A stretch of 64,000 nucleotides of DNA, taken from assembly GCA_013397075.1 (NCBI GenBank), contig VWZS01007622.1, positions 124,001 to 188,000 on the forward strand, in the 5' to 3' direction. This DNA is from Rhabdornis inornatus. Taxonomy: Eukaryota > Chordata > Aves > Passeriformes > Rhabdornithidae. Below, piece after piece: positions 1 through 12,650 of this stretch (the first letter of the stretch is position 1; each line of letters opens with the position of its first letter). The translations under genes were made by a program, and so were the position numbers. The notes under the pieces were generated by a model, which worked only from the letters and a program-made list of their open reading frames with translations, was not told where the DNA came from and made no database searches.

Positions 1-89
1 TATATGTAATTTGAAGCTGGAATAATCTTCTGAAAGTTTTTGTTGGTTGTGAATGTTATTCATAACTGTGATTCTGTGTGTGAATTCAG

Positions 90-188
90 TCGAGCTACCT
101 GAGGGACCCCAATGCCACCACACCTCACACCAACAATGGAGACACCAATGGAAGACCTGATTTTATTTTGTTGGGGGTTTTGTTTTGA
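90..188 (+). CDS. Possible terminal coding exon at the left edge, unrecognised
   Basis: After an AG at 88-89 one frame is open for 32 codons and stops with TGA at 186-188. Its first part reads like protein: SSYLRDPNATTPHTNNGDT is rich in Asn, Thr and Asp codons, and the NAT gives a possible N-glycosylation site. The last eight or so residues are hydrophobic (FILLGVLF) and are encoded by T/G-rich DNA that runs into a TTTTG repeat, so the true end may differ. The polypyrimidine tract before the acceptor is poor. If real, this is the last coding exon of a transcript starting left of the window, with its 3' UTR following. I do not recognise the protein, and a chance open stretch is quite possible. 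Confidence 0.25.
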   Translation, partial: SSYLRDPNATTPHTNNGDTNGRPDFILLGVLF

Positions 189-196
189 GTTTGAGT

Positions 197-222
197 TTTT
201 TTTGTTTTGTTTTGTTTTTTAA
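197..222. repeat. T-rich (TTTTG)n simple repeat
   Basis: A T tract followed by several TTTTG units. It lies just after the possible terminal exon and is ordinary low-complexity sequence. Confidence 0.8.
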
Positions 223-2939
223 TGAAGGAGCTGTTTGTTCTGGATCATTTACTTCCCTATATGCTATAAATTTTCTTGTCCTTTTGAATTCTTCTCCTAA
301 CAGATTATTTTAAAGTGACAGGGGGTTTGGAAGGTTCAGAAGTTAGTGTTGGATGTGTGTCTATTGTTGACAATGCCTATATTTTTAATTAGGTTTTTTT
401 TTAACTATTGGGGTGTACCATGTTAATTCATTGCAATTGAAAACCTGAGTGTGGAGAAGAGGGGAGATATTGTTGACATAAGTAATTTCTTAAACTTGCC
501 TGTACTTGGCAACATTTATAAAAAGAACCATGGAGAGCAACTGCTGATTTAAGACACTTGTAAAGGAGGGCTGTTGTTGATATCAGTAGCAAAACTCCTC
601 AGTGAACACAAGTTCTAAGAAGAAGATAATCCCATGTTTTGGACACTGGATGACATAATAGGGTCACATGCTCTTTGGAACGTGTGTCAGTGCCTGTGAA
701 GATCATAAACCAGGTATTAAAAGTTGAGATGCTGGCGTCAGTGCTTAAGAAATACTGTTTTCTGTAAGTTTTGCTGTTGCTTTGAAATTTTCCTGTGGAG
801 TTCTGTGACCAGATGTTACTGAGAAAAGGGAAGTGAAAAGTGGGAACATCTGTGTGCTGTGCTGCCTGCTGGTGAAGTTGTTCTGGTCAAGTGAAACAGA
901 TAAGACCTTTAGGGTTTAGGTCTTCACTTGTAGATTCCCTTCATCCCCATAAATTCTTTCCGTACTGAAGAGCTCTTTGAAATTTGCAGACTGAAGTACT
1001 GGGAATTAGAGTGGAAATGACTGTCTGCTGGAAGAGAGACCCAGTCCAGAATCCTAATTTTCCAGGAAAACCTCCCTTGAATAATAACTCATGCACAAAG
1101 GCAGGTTCAGTCTTTAAATTTTAGTGATTCTTGTCTTAGCTAAGCCTGTGAGATTAGGTTATATTCCAGAAGCCTTTTCCAGATATTATTAAACTCAGTG
1201 GAGGGCCTGGAGATCCAAAATAGTTTGGATTAAACCTCTCCCATGATAAGAAAAGCTGAATAGTATGTATTGTTCCAGTGAGGAGGTTTCTTTATTCCTT
1301 GGCAAGAGAACTTGAATTTGGAGTTGTGGATAGCTGACAATAAAGAGAACTCTTAGCAGTATTATGGATTTTCTAGTGGTAAAGTATCTTTGCCTCTATT
1401 TAAATATATCCTTTAAAATTTCCCATTTCTGTTTCCACTCAGTCCTGCATCTTTACAATATTATGTAGTAATGGCATCAACATCATTCTTACTCTTAGTA
1501 AAACTTGAATAGAGAGCCCAGAGTCTCAGTGAAGACAAGTCTTTGAAAGTTATGGGTGTGGGGAATGTGAGTAAGGCTTTATCACACAGGCTTACTAAAG
1601 CAAATGAATAACCTTGTTCCTCTGTGAGCCCCCCCTTCTTCCCCCTTCTCCAGATAACAATGCTTAAACTTTACATAAATAGCTGGAATACTGTGCAGGA
1701 CCTGATAAGCGGATTTCTTAATCCATGCTGAGTCTCCCTTGTATCATATATCCGTTCCATTATCTTGTGGAAATGCTTATTGCAATTTCTTCCATTTAGC
1801 CCGCTATATACGTTATCTATAATGCATAATGGAGTGTGTGTATGAATGAAGGACAATATCCCATAAAGCAAGAAAATTACTTGTAAGTTGCAAGCAGTGG
1901 AGCCTTAATGGTATGATCTCATTATGTTAGAAAAAAAATTTTTAGCATCACCCTTTTTACTACAGAGCTTGATTTATTTTTCTTTCTTTTTTAATCTTCC
2001 AGATATTTAATCAAGCTGTGCTATAAAAGAAATAATGATGTTGAACGAAGTTATTGGGTATATACCGTGAATTCTTTTTGTAAATTCCCATTTAAAGGAG
2101 CATTATAAATTTCCAGTGTGTTTCTGATGTGAGAAGCATCAAATTAGGAACTTTGAAGTAGTATAATAGTGGTAGGAATACATTTCTCCTCTTCAAGAGT
2201 TGTGTTCTAAACTTTGAAATATGCAGCGTAAGTGTATTTGAATTTCTGAACGCTCTAGTTTACTGTATGTAGATATTTTAAGTTCTGAGGTTATTCAACA
2301 GCATTATTTTAAGAGGGATTAACCTAAGGTCTTAGCAAATACTGGTGTTCAGTTGCATTTGTGTAGTCTGCAATGTGCTTATTTTCAATCAAATTGTAAT
2401 CAGCAAATAGGTGTTAGACAAGCTGCCTTGGGTTATCCAGACAGCCCTGTGTCGTTGGAGGGTTCTTATGTTTTGTACAGAATGGAGACATTTCTTCTCA
2501 TCATTTAAACATTTTATTTGCCTACACTTGCTTTGAAGAATTTTGAATATTGGAACTTCATTCTTTTCCTCTGGAGACTGTTTTGCAGTTTCTGTTTCTT
2601 TCCTAGATGTTATAGTTGTCTGCATTGCCACATTTTTCTTTTCTTTTCTGTAACTGTCATTCGTACTTACATTTACCACAGTAAATAATTCCTTTTGGCA
2701 ATTGGTGCATGTGTTTCCTTGTATTTCTAATTTATTTGTTCTTCAGTTTTCGTTTGTTCTTCTTTCTTTCTTCATTCACTATTAGGCAAGCTGTGAATAT
2801 CCAGTCGTTTTGGTTTTGTTTCATTTTAAATATTCACAGAACAGTCCTTCCAGGCAGATAATACTTTCCATAATTGAAAACCTTCCAGTTGTACCAATAT
2901 CTCTTTTAAGAATGGAGTGAGTGGAGTCAAATGAAAGTC
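223..2939. other. No gene or clear repeat seen
   Basis: AT-rich sequence without a convincing exon or recognisable transposon on either strand. A very good polypyrimidine tract and AG at about 1627-1653 is followed by only 25 open codons and no donor, so I did not call it an exon. Confidence 0.5.
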
Positions 2940-2959
2940 TCAAGGCAGAATCAAACACA

Positions 2960-3265
2960 GTCCCAGCTGCGTGGCCAGTCTCCCTGTGGGACTGGCAGCC
3001 CCAGGATGTGGCTCCGTAGGTAGCAGCAGGACCATGGCTGCGCTTCCCCGGTCACAGCCTGGCTCTGGCCGGAGGGAGCAGCTCGGGGAGCGCCAGGCGG
3101 GGACACCAGGGGACACCAGCTGGGAGCAGCAGCTGCAGAGGCGGCACAGCCCAGGCTGAGCCGAGAGCAGCCTGCGCTGCTGCCCTGTCTTCTCTGCTGA
3201 TGTGCTCAAAGCTTGGCTCAGTTTCTCCTCCTTCATCCGCCTCACATCGCCTTAATCCAGGCTCC
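2960..3265. other. GC-rich, CpG-containing patch
   Basis: This segment is visibly richer in G, C and CpG than the AT-rich DNA around it; around a dozen CpGs can be counted in about 300 bases. Overlapping open frames occur on both strands, as expected for GC-rich DNA where stop codons are rare, and none has a recognisable product. It could be a small CpG island with an alternative promoter or a GC-rich transposon remnant. No TATA box or known repeat hallmark was recognised. Confidence 0.4.
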
Positions 3266-3299
3266 TCTTTGCCCTTAGCTTTGTGGTTGGGTGTCCTCT

Positions 3300-6200
3300 T
3301 TGAGGTAAACACAGCACACACCCCCCTGCCCCGTGTTCCTCAAAGTGTCCCGATGATTTCAAGCCCTTGCCATGCTCACTGTACACATCTTCAGCCTTTT
3401 CCCTGTCGTGCCTACTGTCTTCTGTTAGACTGGGGAGAGATCCCAGCTGTGTTTCAGTACTTGCAGAATGCCTAGCACTATAAGCTGTAACCGTTTTTTA
3501 GTTAGCCTTTAGGAGCTCCAAGCATACGTACAGTTGTTACTACTCCTATTAGTAACATTGGTGACCTGTGTCTGGCTTGTGTTTGGCTGGCTCCTATAGA
3601 TTTAGCAGTATGGCGCATAAATGTCTCCCTTGGGTGAGTGAGTATTGGAGTTTCCAATATCTCCTCAATACCTATCTGCTTTTCCTTTCTCTGCTCCTTC
3701 TTCTAAATTATTTCTTATTTGGCAGTTTTTGATGTGTTGTTTCACCCTGACAGCCCTGTTTATGGGTGTCAGTGGACAAAAGTCTTCAGTGGATTTTTTT
3801 ACTCAAAACCCTTCATTTTGGTTTTGTAGTTATGACCGAGTATCTGTCAAATCTATCCTTTAACAAACAAAGCAAAATACATTGTTGTATCATGTCAAAA
3901 GTTATTAAATTGTTGTCAGGTACTGCTTCATATGCAACAACATTTCTGTCCTGGATGACAATCAAAGTGCTTATTGCATATGCAGCATTGAATTTTTAAA
4001 GAGCTTTTAGATACTTGGTGAAGTGCTAGCTATTTTTTATTTCTACTGGAATGTAAGTGTCTTCTGCTGTGCCAAGTAGCATTGAAAGGGTATTATATTT
4101 TGAATCATTGCAAGGTTCTGTTCTGTAGTCTTTCTTTCTAAGGTTTCCTTACTTCTTAAAATAGCTGTAGTAAATTTAATGTTTCCAAGGAGTATTATTA
4201 GCTTATTGAACCTGGAACATAAGCTTCTGGAGACATGGGAATTATAAAATCTTTTTGTAAATCATTAATGGCACTGCAGGTAAAATGCCCTTGTGTAAAG
4301 GAAAGCTAAGTTTTGTGGTGTGTATTTTCAGTCATTTCCCCCACACCTCCTACTTTGATGTATGCAACTTTTCCTAAAATTAGTCTGAATAATGTGGTCC
4401 CCTTTGGTTGTGGGAGGACCCTGTTATGTCCAGAGCCCCGTTCAGGTTACTGGATTTCTGTGTTCTTATAAGATCACATCAAGAAATGCGCTGCAGGGCT
4501 TGCCTTCAGTGAAATTGTTATGCCTACATTGCTTTAAATGCTGTTTGCTGGCTAAAATATTCAGAAATAATTCTGGAGATCTGCAGCAACGGCTGATTGG
4601 GATTGCATATTTTCACCTCTCTGTATACTTTCTTTGCATACAAAAAGACCTCTTTCCATGCTGTGGTTGCTTTTTTTGAAACACCTGAGACTGTAATTAG
4701 GTGTGAAAAAAGGAAGTTGCTACCTTTGTGTATCCCCCTGTGCCTGGTTCTGGGATCCTTGCTGTGTGTGGTGCCTAAACATGAATTCTTCAAGATTTTG
4801 CATGTAATGAATATTGAACATAGTTAAAATTTGTAGGGGTTCATTCTCACAGGTGTTCTGGGAGCTCTAAAATAAAATATAAAAAATAGAGAGATCTGTA
4901 ATATTGTGCAGCAGTGACCCTCCTGTTTTTCTACATCAGTGTAACTGCAATACTGTGTGTGTTGACACTGCCTGACATCTTAGTGCCTGCAGAAATGTTT
5001 GAGTGACTGCATGAGTTAAAATGAGTGTATTTGTAAGCATTGAAACAGAGAGATTCTGGGAAGTGGATGTGGCATAATTTGGAAGGAGGTTAGGAGTTTT
5101 GAGGTTAAGCCAGCTAGCATCTATGAGATGGAATTAGTGCTGCATGCTTGGAGTGAGAAATACAACTCTTTTTCCTCAATTCACCTTCTTAGCCACTGTT
5201 TTTTCTGCTGTTCATGTCCCCTTGCATTTGTGGTATCGTGATGCAGACCACTAGAAGGACAAGCCAACAGCACTCCATGTACTTTTCTGGACATACTCCT
5301 TTATGCATTATCCCTCTTTCATTTTGGTGCAAAAGTAGAAGGAGCAGGGTGGTGGCAGGGGAGCTAAAACTATTCCTGGAAGTTAAATCTTTCCTGTTGA
5401 CTGGAGTTTGCCATAAGATTTGTTCAAATACTTAGGTTGTTCACAGTAATAAAAAGATTATAATGGGCCTGCCCATTTTGCAGAATAATTGCTTGGTTGA
5501 GAGAAAGGGGGAAGAAATGGATGTTCTTGTTCTTCCCTGTACCTGTGTCACTTCTGGCCAGGAATGTTCTCTTAATTTCTTTCCCTGCCTGCATGAGCTG
5601 TCCAGCTCTCAGCTCCATTCTGTTATCCTTCATTACCCCCACTTTCATTGCAGTTATCTTTCCATGTTTGGGTGTGGACTTTACGAACACAGAAAAAGGA
5701 GAAACCCATAGCCAGTGGCTGATGTCAGCATAAGCTGCTGTGGGAGGAAGAAAGTCTACTTTTGCTCTGCAGTAATCCTCTGCCTCCCCACCCAAACTTA
5801 GGAAACAACCTCGGGGTTTTAGGGAGGCACTTGACAAGCCAATGTGACAGCTCTCCTGTGTGGAGGGAATTGAGGGTTTTCCTTTGCAAATAAACCCGCT
5901 TCAAGGGACCTAATCTACTGAGAGCCAAGTGAAGTGTGAAGCTTCCTAGAAGGTAATAATTACTTTTGTGTAAACCAAGGTATGAAAATAAACATCATTA
6001 CAATAACTCAGATAAATTATAAAATGTCACCTCTCTGGCTGCTTACAGACTGTGAGAAGTTTTTGAAGTGGGAAGCAGAGACTGATAGTGATACATCTTC
6101 TTATGGAAACATGAAGCTTAGGAAGTAGTCATGGTTGTCCTCAGCCATGAAAGTGTAACAATGTACCCTCATATTTGACTAGAAGGGGGCTTTTATGTTT

Positions 6201-7060
6201 TGCTATGTTTGAATTAGAGCAGTATAGACTTCCTTACCATTAAAATAGATCATTAATTGAACATGGATTCAAAGATGTGTTTTAAGACACATTACATACT
6301 GTGCCAGATTTTTGGCTGCAAAGCTCATCCAAGTATGTGGGTTTTCTCTTGCTGTTTTGGTGCTGTGTTGTGACGGGATTAAAAATCACCACAATGTGAC
6401 TCCAGCTGAGCCATTGAACGAGGAGAACCAAGAAAGGCTCCTTTGGTTTTTATTCCAAAGCAGAATCCTTTTTTCAGACTGACCTGCCGTGGGCAACACC
6501 TTTCAAATAAAATGAAGGATGAGAATCCCCCAGAGGTTACTGGGGATTTTTTTATCACCTCCCACAAGAAGCAAAAGCTTTTTTTGGGTTGGGAACTTGG
6601 GAGAAAATGGCTTCCTTCTGGTCACAATTCTTTTCTGCATCTGCTCTGTTATTCAGGCATCAACTTGACACTGATATGCATCTGTTTTTTAGAAGATCAG
6701 TTTTCATTGCATTTGCACCTAGTGCTGGAAATGTGTAAGAAAGAAATAGGAAGTCTTTATCCATGTACCTCTTTGTCCATTTCTCTTTCTTTTGTGTAGG
6801 TAAGAGCATAAGTTTATGTACATATTTGTGCATTTAAATGCATACACATACACAAAATCCAGGTATGTGATTAAACACATTCACCTAACATAAAAAGCAG
6901 AAAGGTTTTTGTTTATTAATGGGGAAAGAATTTGGAGCTCCTAAAAAGGAAGAACTGCTCTACTTAAACAAAACTGAACTGTGAAAAATAGCAATACGCA
7001 AATGCAACACCTTGTTTTTTCTTCTTTTCTAAAACTGTCTTCTGTTCCTAAGCAGTTTTA
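3300..7060. other. No gene seen
   Basis: AT-rich intron-like or intergenic sequence. The longer open frames here, such as the minus-strand one at 5424-5837 and the plus-strand one at 6443-6799, lack both splice context and recognisable protein features. Confidence 0.5.
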
Positions 7061-7325
7061 ATTAAATAGTTTTGAGGCATGTGACTTACAGTTTTCAAAA
7101 TTTGAGCAAAAACCAGGAATAATTTGCTGTATTTACAGACTTTCAATTTATTTTGTAAATAATGTTAAAGTAATAAAGAATGTGCTGTTTTGCTCGCATA
7201 AAGTTATTAATGAGCAGCACATTTAAGAATATTAAATCTGCGTAGAGAGATCTTTCAAAGCTGCTGTGTAATTAAAGTTTCTCTTCATGAGTTTGGAGTA
7301 CCTTCTTTCTTAATTGGATACAGGA
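7061..7325. promoter_or_regulatory. Candidate conserved non-coding element with homeodomain-type sites
   Basis: An AT-rich block with several TAAT-core sites, including TTAATTAAAT, TTATTAATGAGC and GTAATTAAAG. A perfect 9-base inverted repeat, AATGTGCTG (7179-7187) and CAGCACATT (7215-7223), encloses a 27-base spacer. There is no open frame. Dense TAAT cores are typical of developmental enhancers in vertebrates, but AT-rich DNA also contains them by chance; conservation cannot be judged here. Confidence 0.25.
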
Positions 7326-9567
7326 ATGACACTTTTGTGTTGTTAGTAAGCAGGGAAGTACTGCTGTTTTACAATTAGGTGCTGGAGGGAAAAGGCAAAT
7401 GATCCATTTTCCTATCCTTTGAGAGTATTATAGTAAATATGGTTCTGTTGAGAAAAGTAGAGAATGAATAACGGCGTATTCAGGAGCAAGCATTGGCAGA
7501 GCAGACACTCAGGAACTGTTTTGAGGGCAAACTAAATCATCAAAATGTGCTCTTCTTATTGGGGAGAGGAGAATTGTGAGAATGGGACTAATAGCACCTG
7601 CTGGTTTGCTTCTTGGAGAACAGAGTTCCTGAAAGAGTTGTGAGTATGTGTGGCTCAGATCCTGGGAGATCTTCACAGAGGTGCCACACTTTATGAGTTT
7701 CTTTAAACTTCTTTTGTTAATACATTGTGTGTCATTTCCCCTCTTTAAGTGACAGAAACCAGGTCATCTTCCTGGGTGTACTAGTGAATCCTCTGGAATC
7801 TTGCCCTAAAACCAGAAAATCAGTGGGTTTTGTTCTTTATCTTTAAATATCCTTATCAAAGTTTCAAGTCATGTTTTTGTGATGTAAAACTAATTCATAA
7901 GCATGTGCTTTGTGAGGAGTTGTGCTCAAATATCAGGATCTTGTTGAGAAATTGGAACTATTCCATTGTTGTTTTCACAGTAGAAGGGAAATATTGTGTC
8001 AAATGTGTGTTATAATACCTGTAATGCAGGTTAATATCCTACTCTCTGTTTTTACAAGTGTATGTTATATCTACTGTCTGCACTCGGTTTAAAGCCTGAC
8101 ACTGAATTACAGAAGAAATTTAATGCACTGTATTAGAAACTCATATGACTGCTCTAGTCTCCAAAAAGGTTGCTCCCTTGACATGGTGAGCTTCAGAAAT
8201 TGATTCAGGTGCGCTGAGATTGATTTGAGGAGTCTCTCTGGCCTTATGGGACTACAGTGTAAAGAAAGCTCAATAAAAGGATGTTGTAAAAGCAGTCTGG
8301 AGTTTGAGGCAGTATCCAAGATCAAGGAAACTGGAATAGGTGAACATTCAAGGGGCACTCTTACTTTGAGTTTGTGTTTTAACTAATTAGGAAAACAACA
8401 TGATAGTAAAGGACCACTTAATGGTACAACTTAAATTATTTATTTATTTACTCTTCAAATTTTCTTCTCTTTTAAGCTAGGTCTTTTGAAAGAATACATA
8501 AGCCACAATACTGAGGCAATTCTCAGGCCTGCTCTTTCTTCTTTATTTCTTGCTGAAAAGTCTTGTCTTGGTTATACTTTTAGTATTTTTCACTAAATGA
8601 TTTTTTGATGACTAGGAAAGGACACACTGCCAAAGAAGAGGGTGTAGTTGGCTACACATAAAATAATTTGCTAAATATGCCAAATGAACTGGAGAAGACA
8701 GGAAAATGAATTTTAAAATCACGAACAAAAAGATAAATCTTTTCTACTCTCTCCTAGTCAATAATCTTAGTAATTACAGGAATAGGGGTACTAACACTTA
8801 AAAATTGATGCTGTTGTTTTTTAATATCTTGGCTTGCATACTTCTGCTGGAGGTCAGTAGAAGCTTATTCTGGAGTAGATTGTAGATAACCTCTTGAGAC
8901 AGATCCTGGGCTAGAATACTAGACTTTAACATGGGGAAACACTGTAAAAAATAAATCTTCAAACAACAGAGAAGTCCTTTTGAGTGAAAGGCTTAGTAAA
9001 TTAGTAGATTTGGTAAATGGAAATTCCTGATGTACAGGAGAGTGAACAAATTAAATGCACATGGCACTTTGGAGGTAAGAAGTTATCTAAGGTTTTAGAA
9101 TAATGGATAGAAACATTGGCCTGTCAAGTCCACTGTATTGATGATGAGTTCTTATAGCTATCTCCTTGTCCTCTGGATATATCATTCAATTTTGTCCCCT
9201 CCTTAGATACCTTTTTTGTTTTTTAGTTCTCTCCTGGGATTGTTTTATGAAGTGATTTTCTCTACTGAGCATGCAAGCACACTTGTTAGGATTTGATATA
9301 TGTAAGCCACATATTTTATTATGGAGGATGTGTTCTTATAGGATTCTTATTGATTTTCTTGTGTTCTAGTCGATGATGAAGTGAAGCGATAATAAAGCAT
9401 GGATGTGCTGGGTTTGTTTTCTTTACCTCTGCTGTGACTTAGACAGGACGTTGTAATTTTTAGATATGCCAAGTGCAGTGGAGAATTAATCTTTCTCTCA
9501 AGTGAAACAGTGTAGGATAACTGCAGCAGGTATCAGAATTACTGCCGTAATCCTTTGTAACTAGCTC

Positions 9568-9584
9568 TTTTTTTTTTTTTTTTT
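9568..9584. repeat. Poly-T tract
   Basis: A run of 17 T. No recognisable retroposon body flanks it on either side. Confidence 0.85.
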
Positions 9585-12290
9585 GACTGAGAATCCTCAT
9601 CACTTCAGTTTTCCCTTTTACACCAAATAAAGGTTGTTTTGGATCTTTGTTCACTTATTCCTGTTTCCAGTGAAGCCAGTGCTAGAATCTGTGTTGGTCA
9701 AAGGGAAGGTCAGACACAACCATATAAAACAAATGCAGTTTGAGCATGAAATGATGTCAGAACACATTAGTTTTTACATGTGTGACAAAATGTTTACCTA
9801 CTTGCTGATATTTCTGAAGTAGTCTTCTTATTGTGGTACTAAGATGATAGCACCTTGACAATAATTTGCTTGGCATTGGAAACTTATATACCCAGGGTCA
9901 GTGGTCCTTCATTTCCTGCTCTTCTGATGACTGGGTGTTTCCAAATAAATTCCCTGTTTTGCTGGAACACATGACTTTAAAATATCCTTAAAAATAGAAA
10001 ACAGAGCTGGAAATTTACATGTTCTGTCAGTTAAAAGTAAATTTAAGAGGGACTGGTGAAGTGTGATATAAACAGGCTGGAAGTCTAACAGCTACTGTCA
10101 CCAAAGATCACAAAAGTGGAGAGGAGGGGAAAATCATGTGATTAATTAGTATTTATTTGCAGACTCTGAGAGGATGCCTTACCTAGTATTAATTGAAACA
10201 TTTCTGCTGATTACCTAAAAATATTTTTAGGTCTATCTAGGAAAAAAAAAAAATCTGCCTAAATCTGGAAGAAGAAAAATTTAATTTGACCAATGGAAAC
10301 TCATACATTGTCAAGAAAAAAAACAGAACACATGAGGACAATGCAAGAAGACTGGTTGTATGTTATTGCCTACTTGGGTTTTGGGTCAGTGCCCTGAAAT
10401 ACTGGCAATGCTGCTCTGCTTCAGATGAGTCAGAACTATGTCCATTAAGCCACTTTATAGAATGTTCTCCTCCAGTTGGTCGAAGCTGGACTTTGCACTT
10501 TCTGCCTTTCTTGACCCTATCTCCTTTTTCTTTTTTTTCTTTTCATTTCTTTGTTTTGTCTCTGAAAGTTTAAAAAAAAAATTAGCAAGACTTTATTTCC
10601 TAGTGAATAGAGATTGCGTCTCTCCTCCCAGGGCTTGCTCAGGGTCAGTAAAAACTTCTGTGAGAATGATTTATTGACTTTTCTGCTCTGACCAGAATTA
10701 AAACTGTCACCAAAGGGCCTATAGTCCCCAGACACCAGCTTGGCCTTCTCAGTCAATCTGCCAGAAAGAGAGCTTTAGTTACATAGCAATTAAAAGACTT
10801 ATTTCATGGTGAGTAACTAAAGGGAAGTGGAGGTCAGAGAGAGAAAGGTTAACATGCTGAGGCAGAAATAGTGCAAAGCACTAATTCTGTACTTATATAT
10901 AGAAGTCTCTCCATCATCTCTCACTGTTGTTTGTTTTCCACTTGTACTTTGAATATTTCTGACTATTTATTGAACCAGCTTCAAGAACTTTGGAAGCTTT
11001 ATGAGAAGATTTAAGATTACTGGGCTTTAAGTGCTATATCATGATATCTTACTAGAGGCATGAGGGATTAAAGCTTATGTGATCATGAACAATTTTACCA
11101 TCCTTGTTTGTCTTCCATCTTTTTCTATTCTAGCTGTGGACTTGTTGGCCAGTTTAATCCAAATTTGACCAGGAAGGTAACAGCCTCCACAGTGCATGGG
11201 AGGGGGTTCATAAATGCTCTGCTGAGAAAAGAGCATCACAGGTATAAACTTTACTAGGCACCAGAGCTACAAGTGAAAAAGCTCTGTTATGACAATTGTA
11301 GCCTAAAGAAAATTTTAAATTCAAGTTTGCACCTCATTGGAAACCAACTGTCACACAAACCTATAGGAAAACTCACTTCATCATTGCCTTTTCTTATGGT
11401 CCTGCTTGTTTTGCCATCAGCCTAGTGTTTAACATCCCTGGAAAAGAGCTGTCCCTGTGGAAATTAGTGCAATGTCCATCTAAATATCAAAGGCATTTCA
11501 TTAATATAACACTTGTCATTGGAACCAAGCTCATGCATAATCAAAGTATGAGGATTCTCTTTGTTTTGCCTTTATGGCAGTTTTGGAGAACTGGTGTCTT
11601 CTCAGGTACTGTGATATGTCAGGGAGGAAGCAATGCTTTTTGTATGGATGGTTGAAATGCTGTGCTTTTCTTACTGCTATTGGTTTGTGGCTCTGTCGTT
11701 TGGTGCCTGGTGTAGCCCATGATGTCCCCATGGCCTTTGGGTCTTACAGAACTGCCATTCTGGCAGCACTGGGTTAATCACACCAGGCCTGTGGAGCTGG
11801 CACTGGGAATTTTACCTTGTCAATAGGATTTTGTCAGGGAATTGTTCAGCAGAGCTGAGTATATCCCTTTCTTAGTGATAAGGCAGCCAGTTTTTAATTG
11901 GATTTGTAGAAAGACACTTGCAGGTGTATTTTTTAACCACAGCTTCCTTTCCCAGCTGGCTTCCCATGGTGAGGAATTGGTGTCAGAACTCAATACTGCA
12001 GTGGCACTGTGGGGATTGAAATGTGATTGGAACCCTATTTTGCTAGATTCAGTAAGTGCATGACGGATATTATAAAGAAAATAGTAAACTTAATTGAATA
12101 TGTTGATCACAAAGGGATTAAATAACATTTCAGACTTGCTGAGGATTTCTGTGACACAGCTGTGAGTTGAAATCTATATTTCTGCAGTGTTTTAATGACC
12201 AGATCCTGCAAGTATTTCACCAGGGAAATGTTCACCACTACAGCATCTGCATTCCAGACTGGCTGTAGTATTATGGATTAGAAAATAGAC

Positions 12291-12316
12291 TTTTTTTTTC
12301 TTTTTTTTTTTTTTTT
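12291..12316. repeat. Poly-T tract
   Basis: Nine T, one C, then sixteen T. No retroposed body is recognisable beside it. Confidence 0.85.
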
Positions 12317-12604
12317 AGCTAAATCCTCTTTATCAAATAAAATTTTGCTGAAACTTAATGCCCAGAAGTATTTTTGAGATTTATAGCAAATAGTGAACTC
12401 AGTATGAGTTCCTCTTACCTTAGTCTACCAATGCATCTTAATGTGTTCATTGCTGAAGCAAATAGGTCTCATGTTAGTGTTGAAGACTATTTTACCTGTC
12501 TGAGAGAATTTCATGTGAGGTGAGCAAAGAGCCTTAGAGCCAGTTGAAGAGAACCTATTTAATTCAGTGTACATAGTAATAAATATGTGAAATATCTCCA
12601 TAAG

Positions 12605-12650
12605 TTTTTTTTTTTTTTTTTTTGGGGGTTGGGGTGTTTTTTNNNNTTGA
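12605..12650. other. T/G homopolymer run with a 4-base N gap
   Basis: Nineteen T, then five G, TT, four G, further T, and four N at 12643-12646. The unknown bases sit inside a homopolymer region that is hard to sequence, so this is best read as an assembly or base-calling problem. Confidence 0.95.

Noticed and set aside
1627..1730. Terminal exon after a very strong polypyrimidine tract
   Set aside because: Only 25 codons before a stop, no upstream partner and no recognisable peptide.
5424..5837. 137-codon minus-strand open frame
   Set aside because: No splice context, no domain and overlapping open frames on the other strand.
7179..7223. microRNA precursor
   Set aside because: The paired stem is only 9 bases with a 27-base loop, far too short for a microRNA hairpin.
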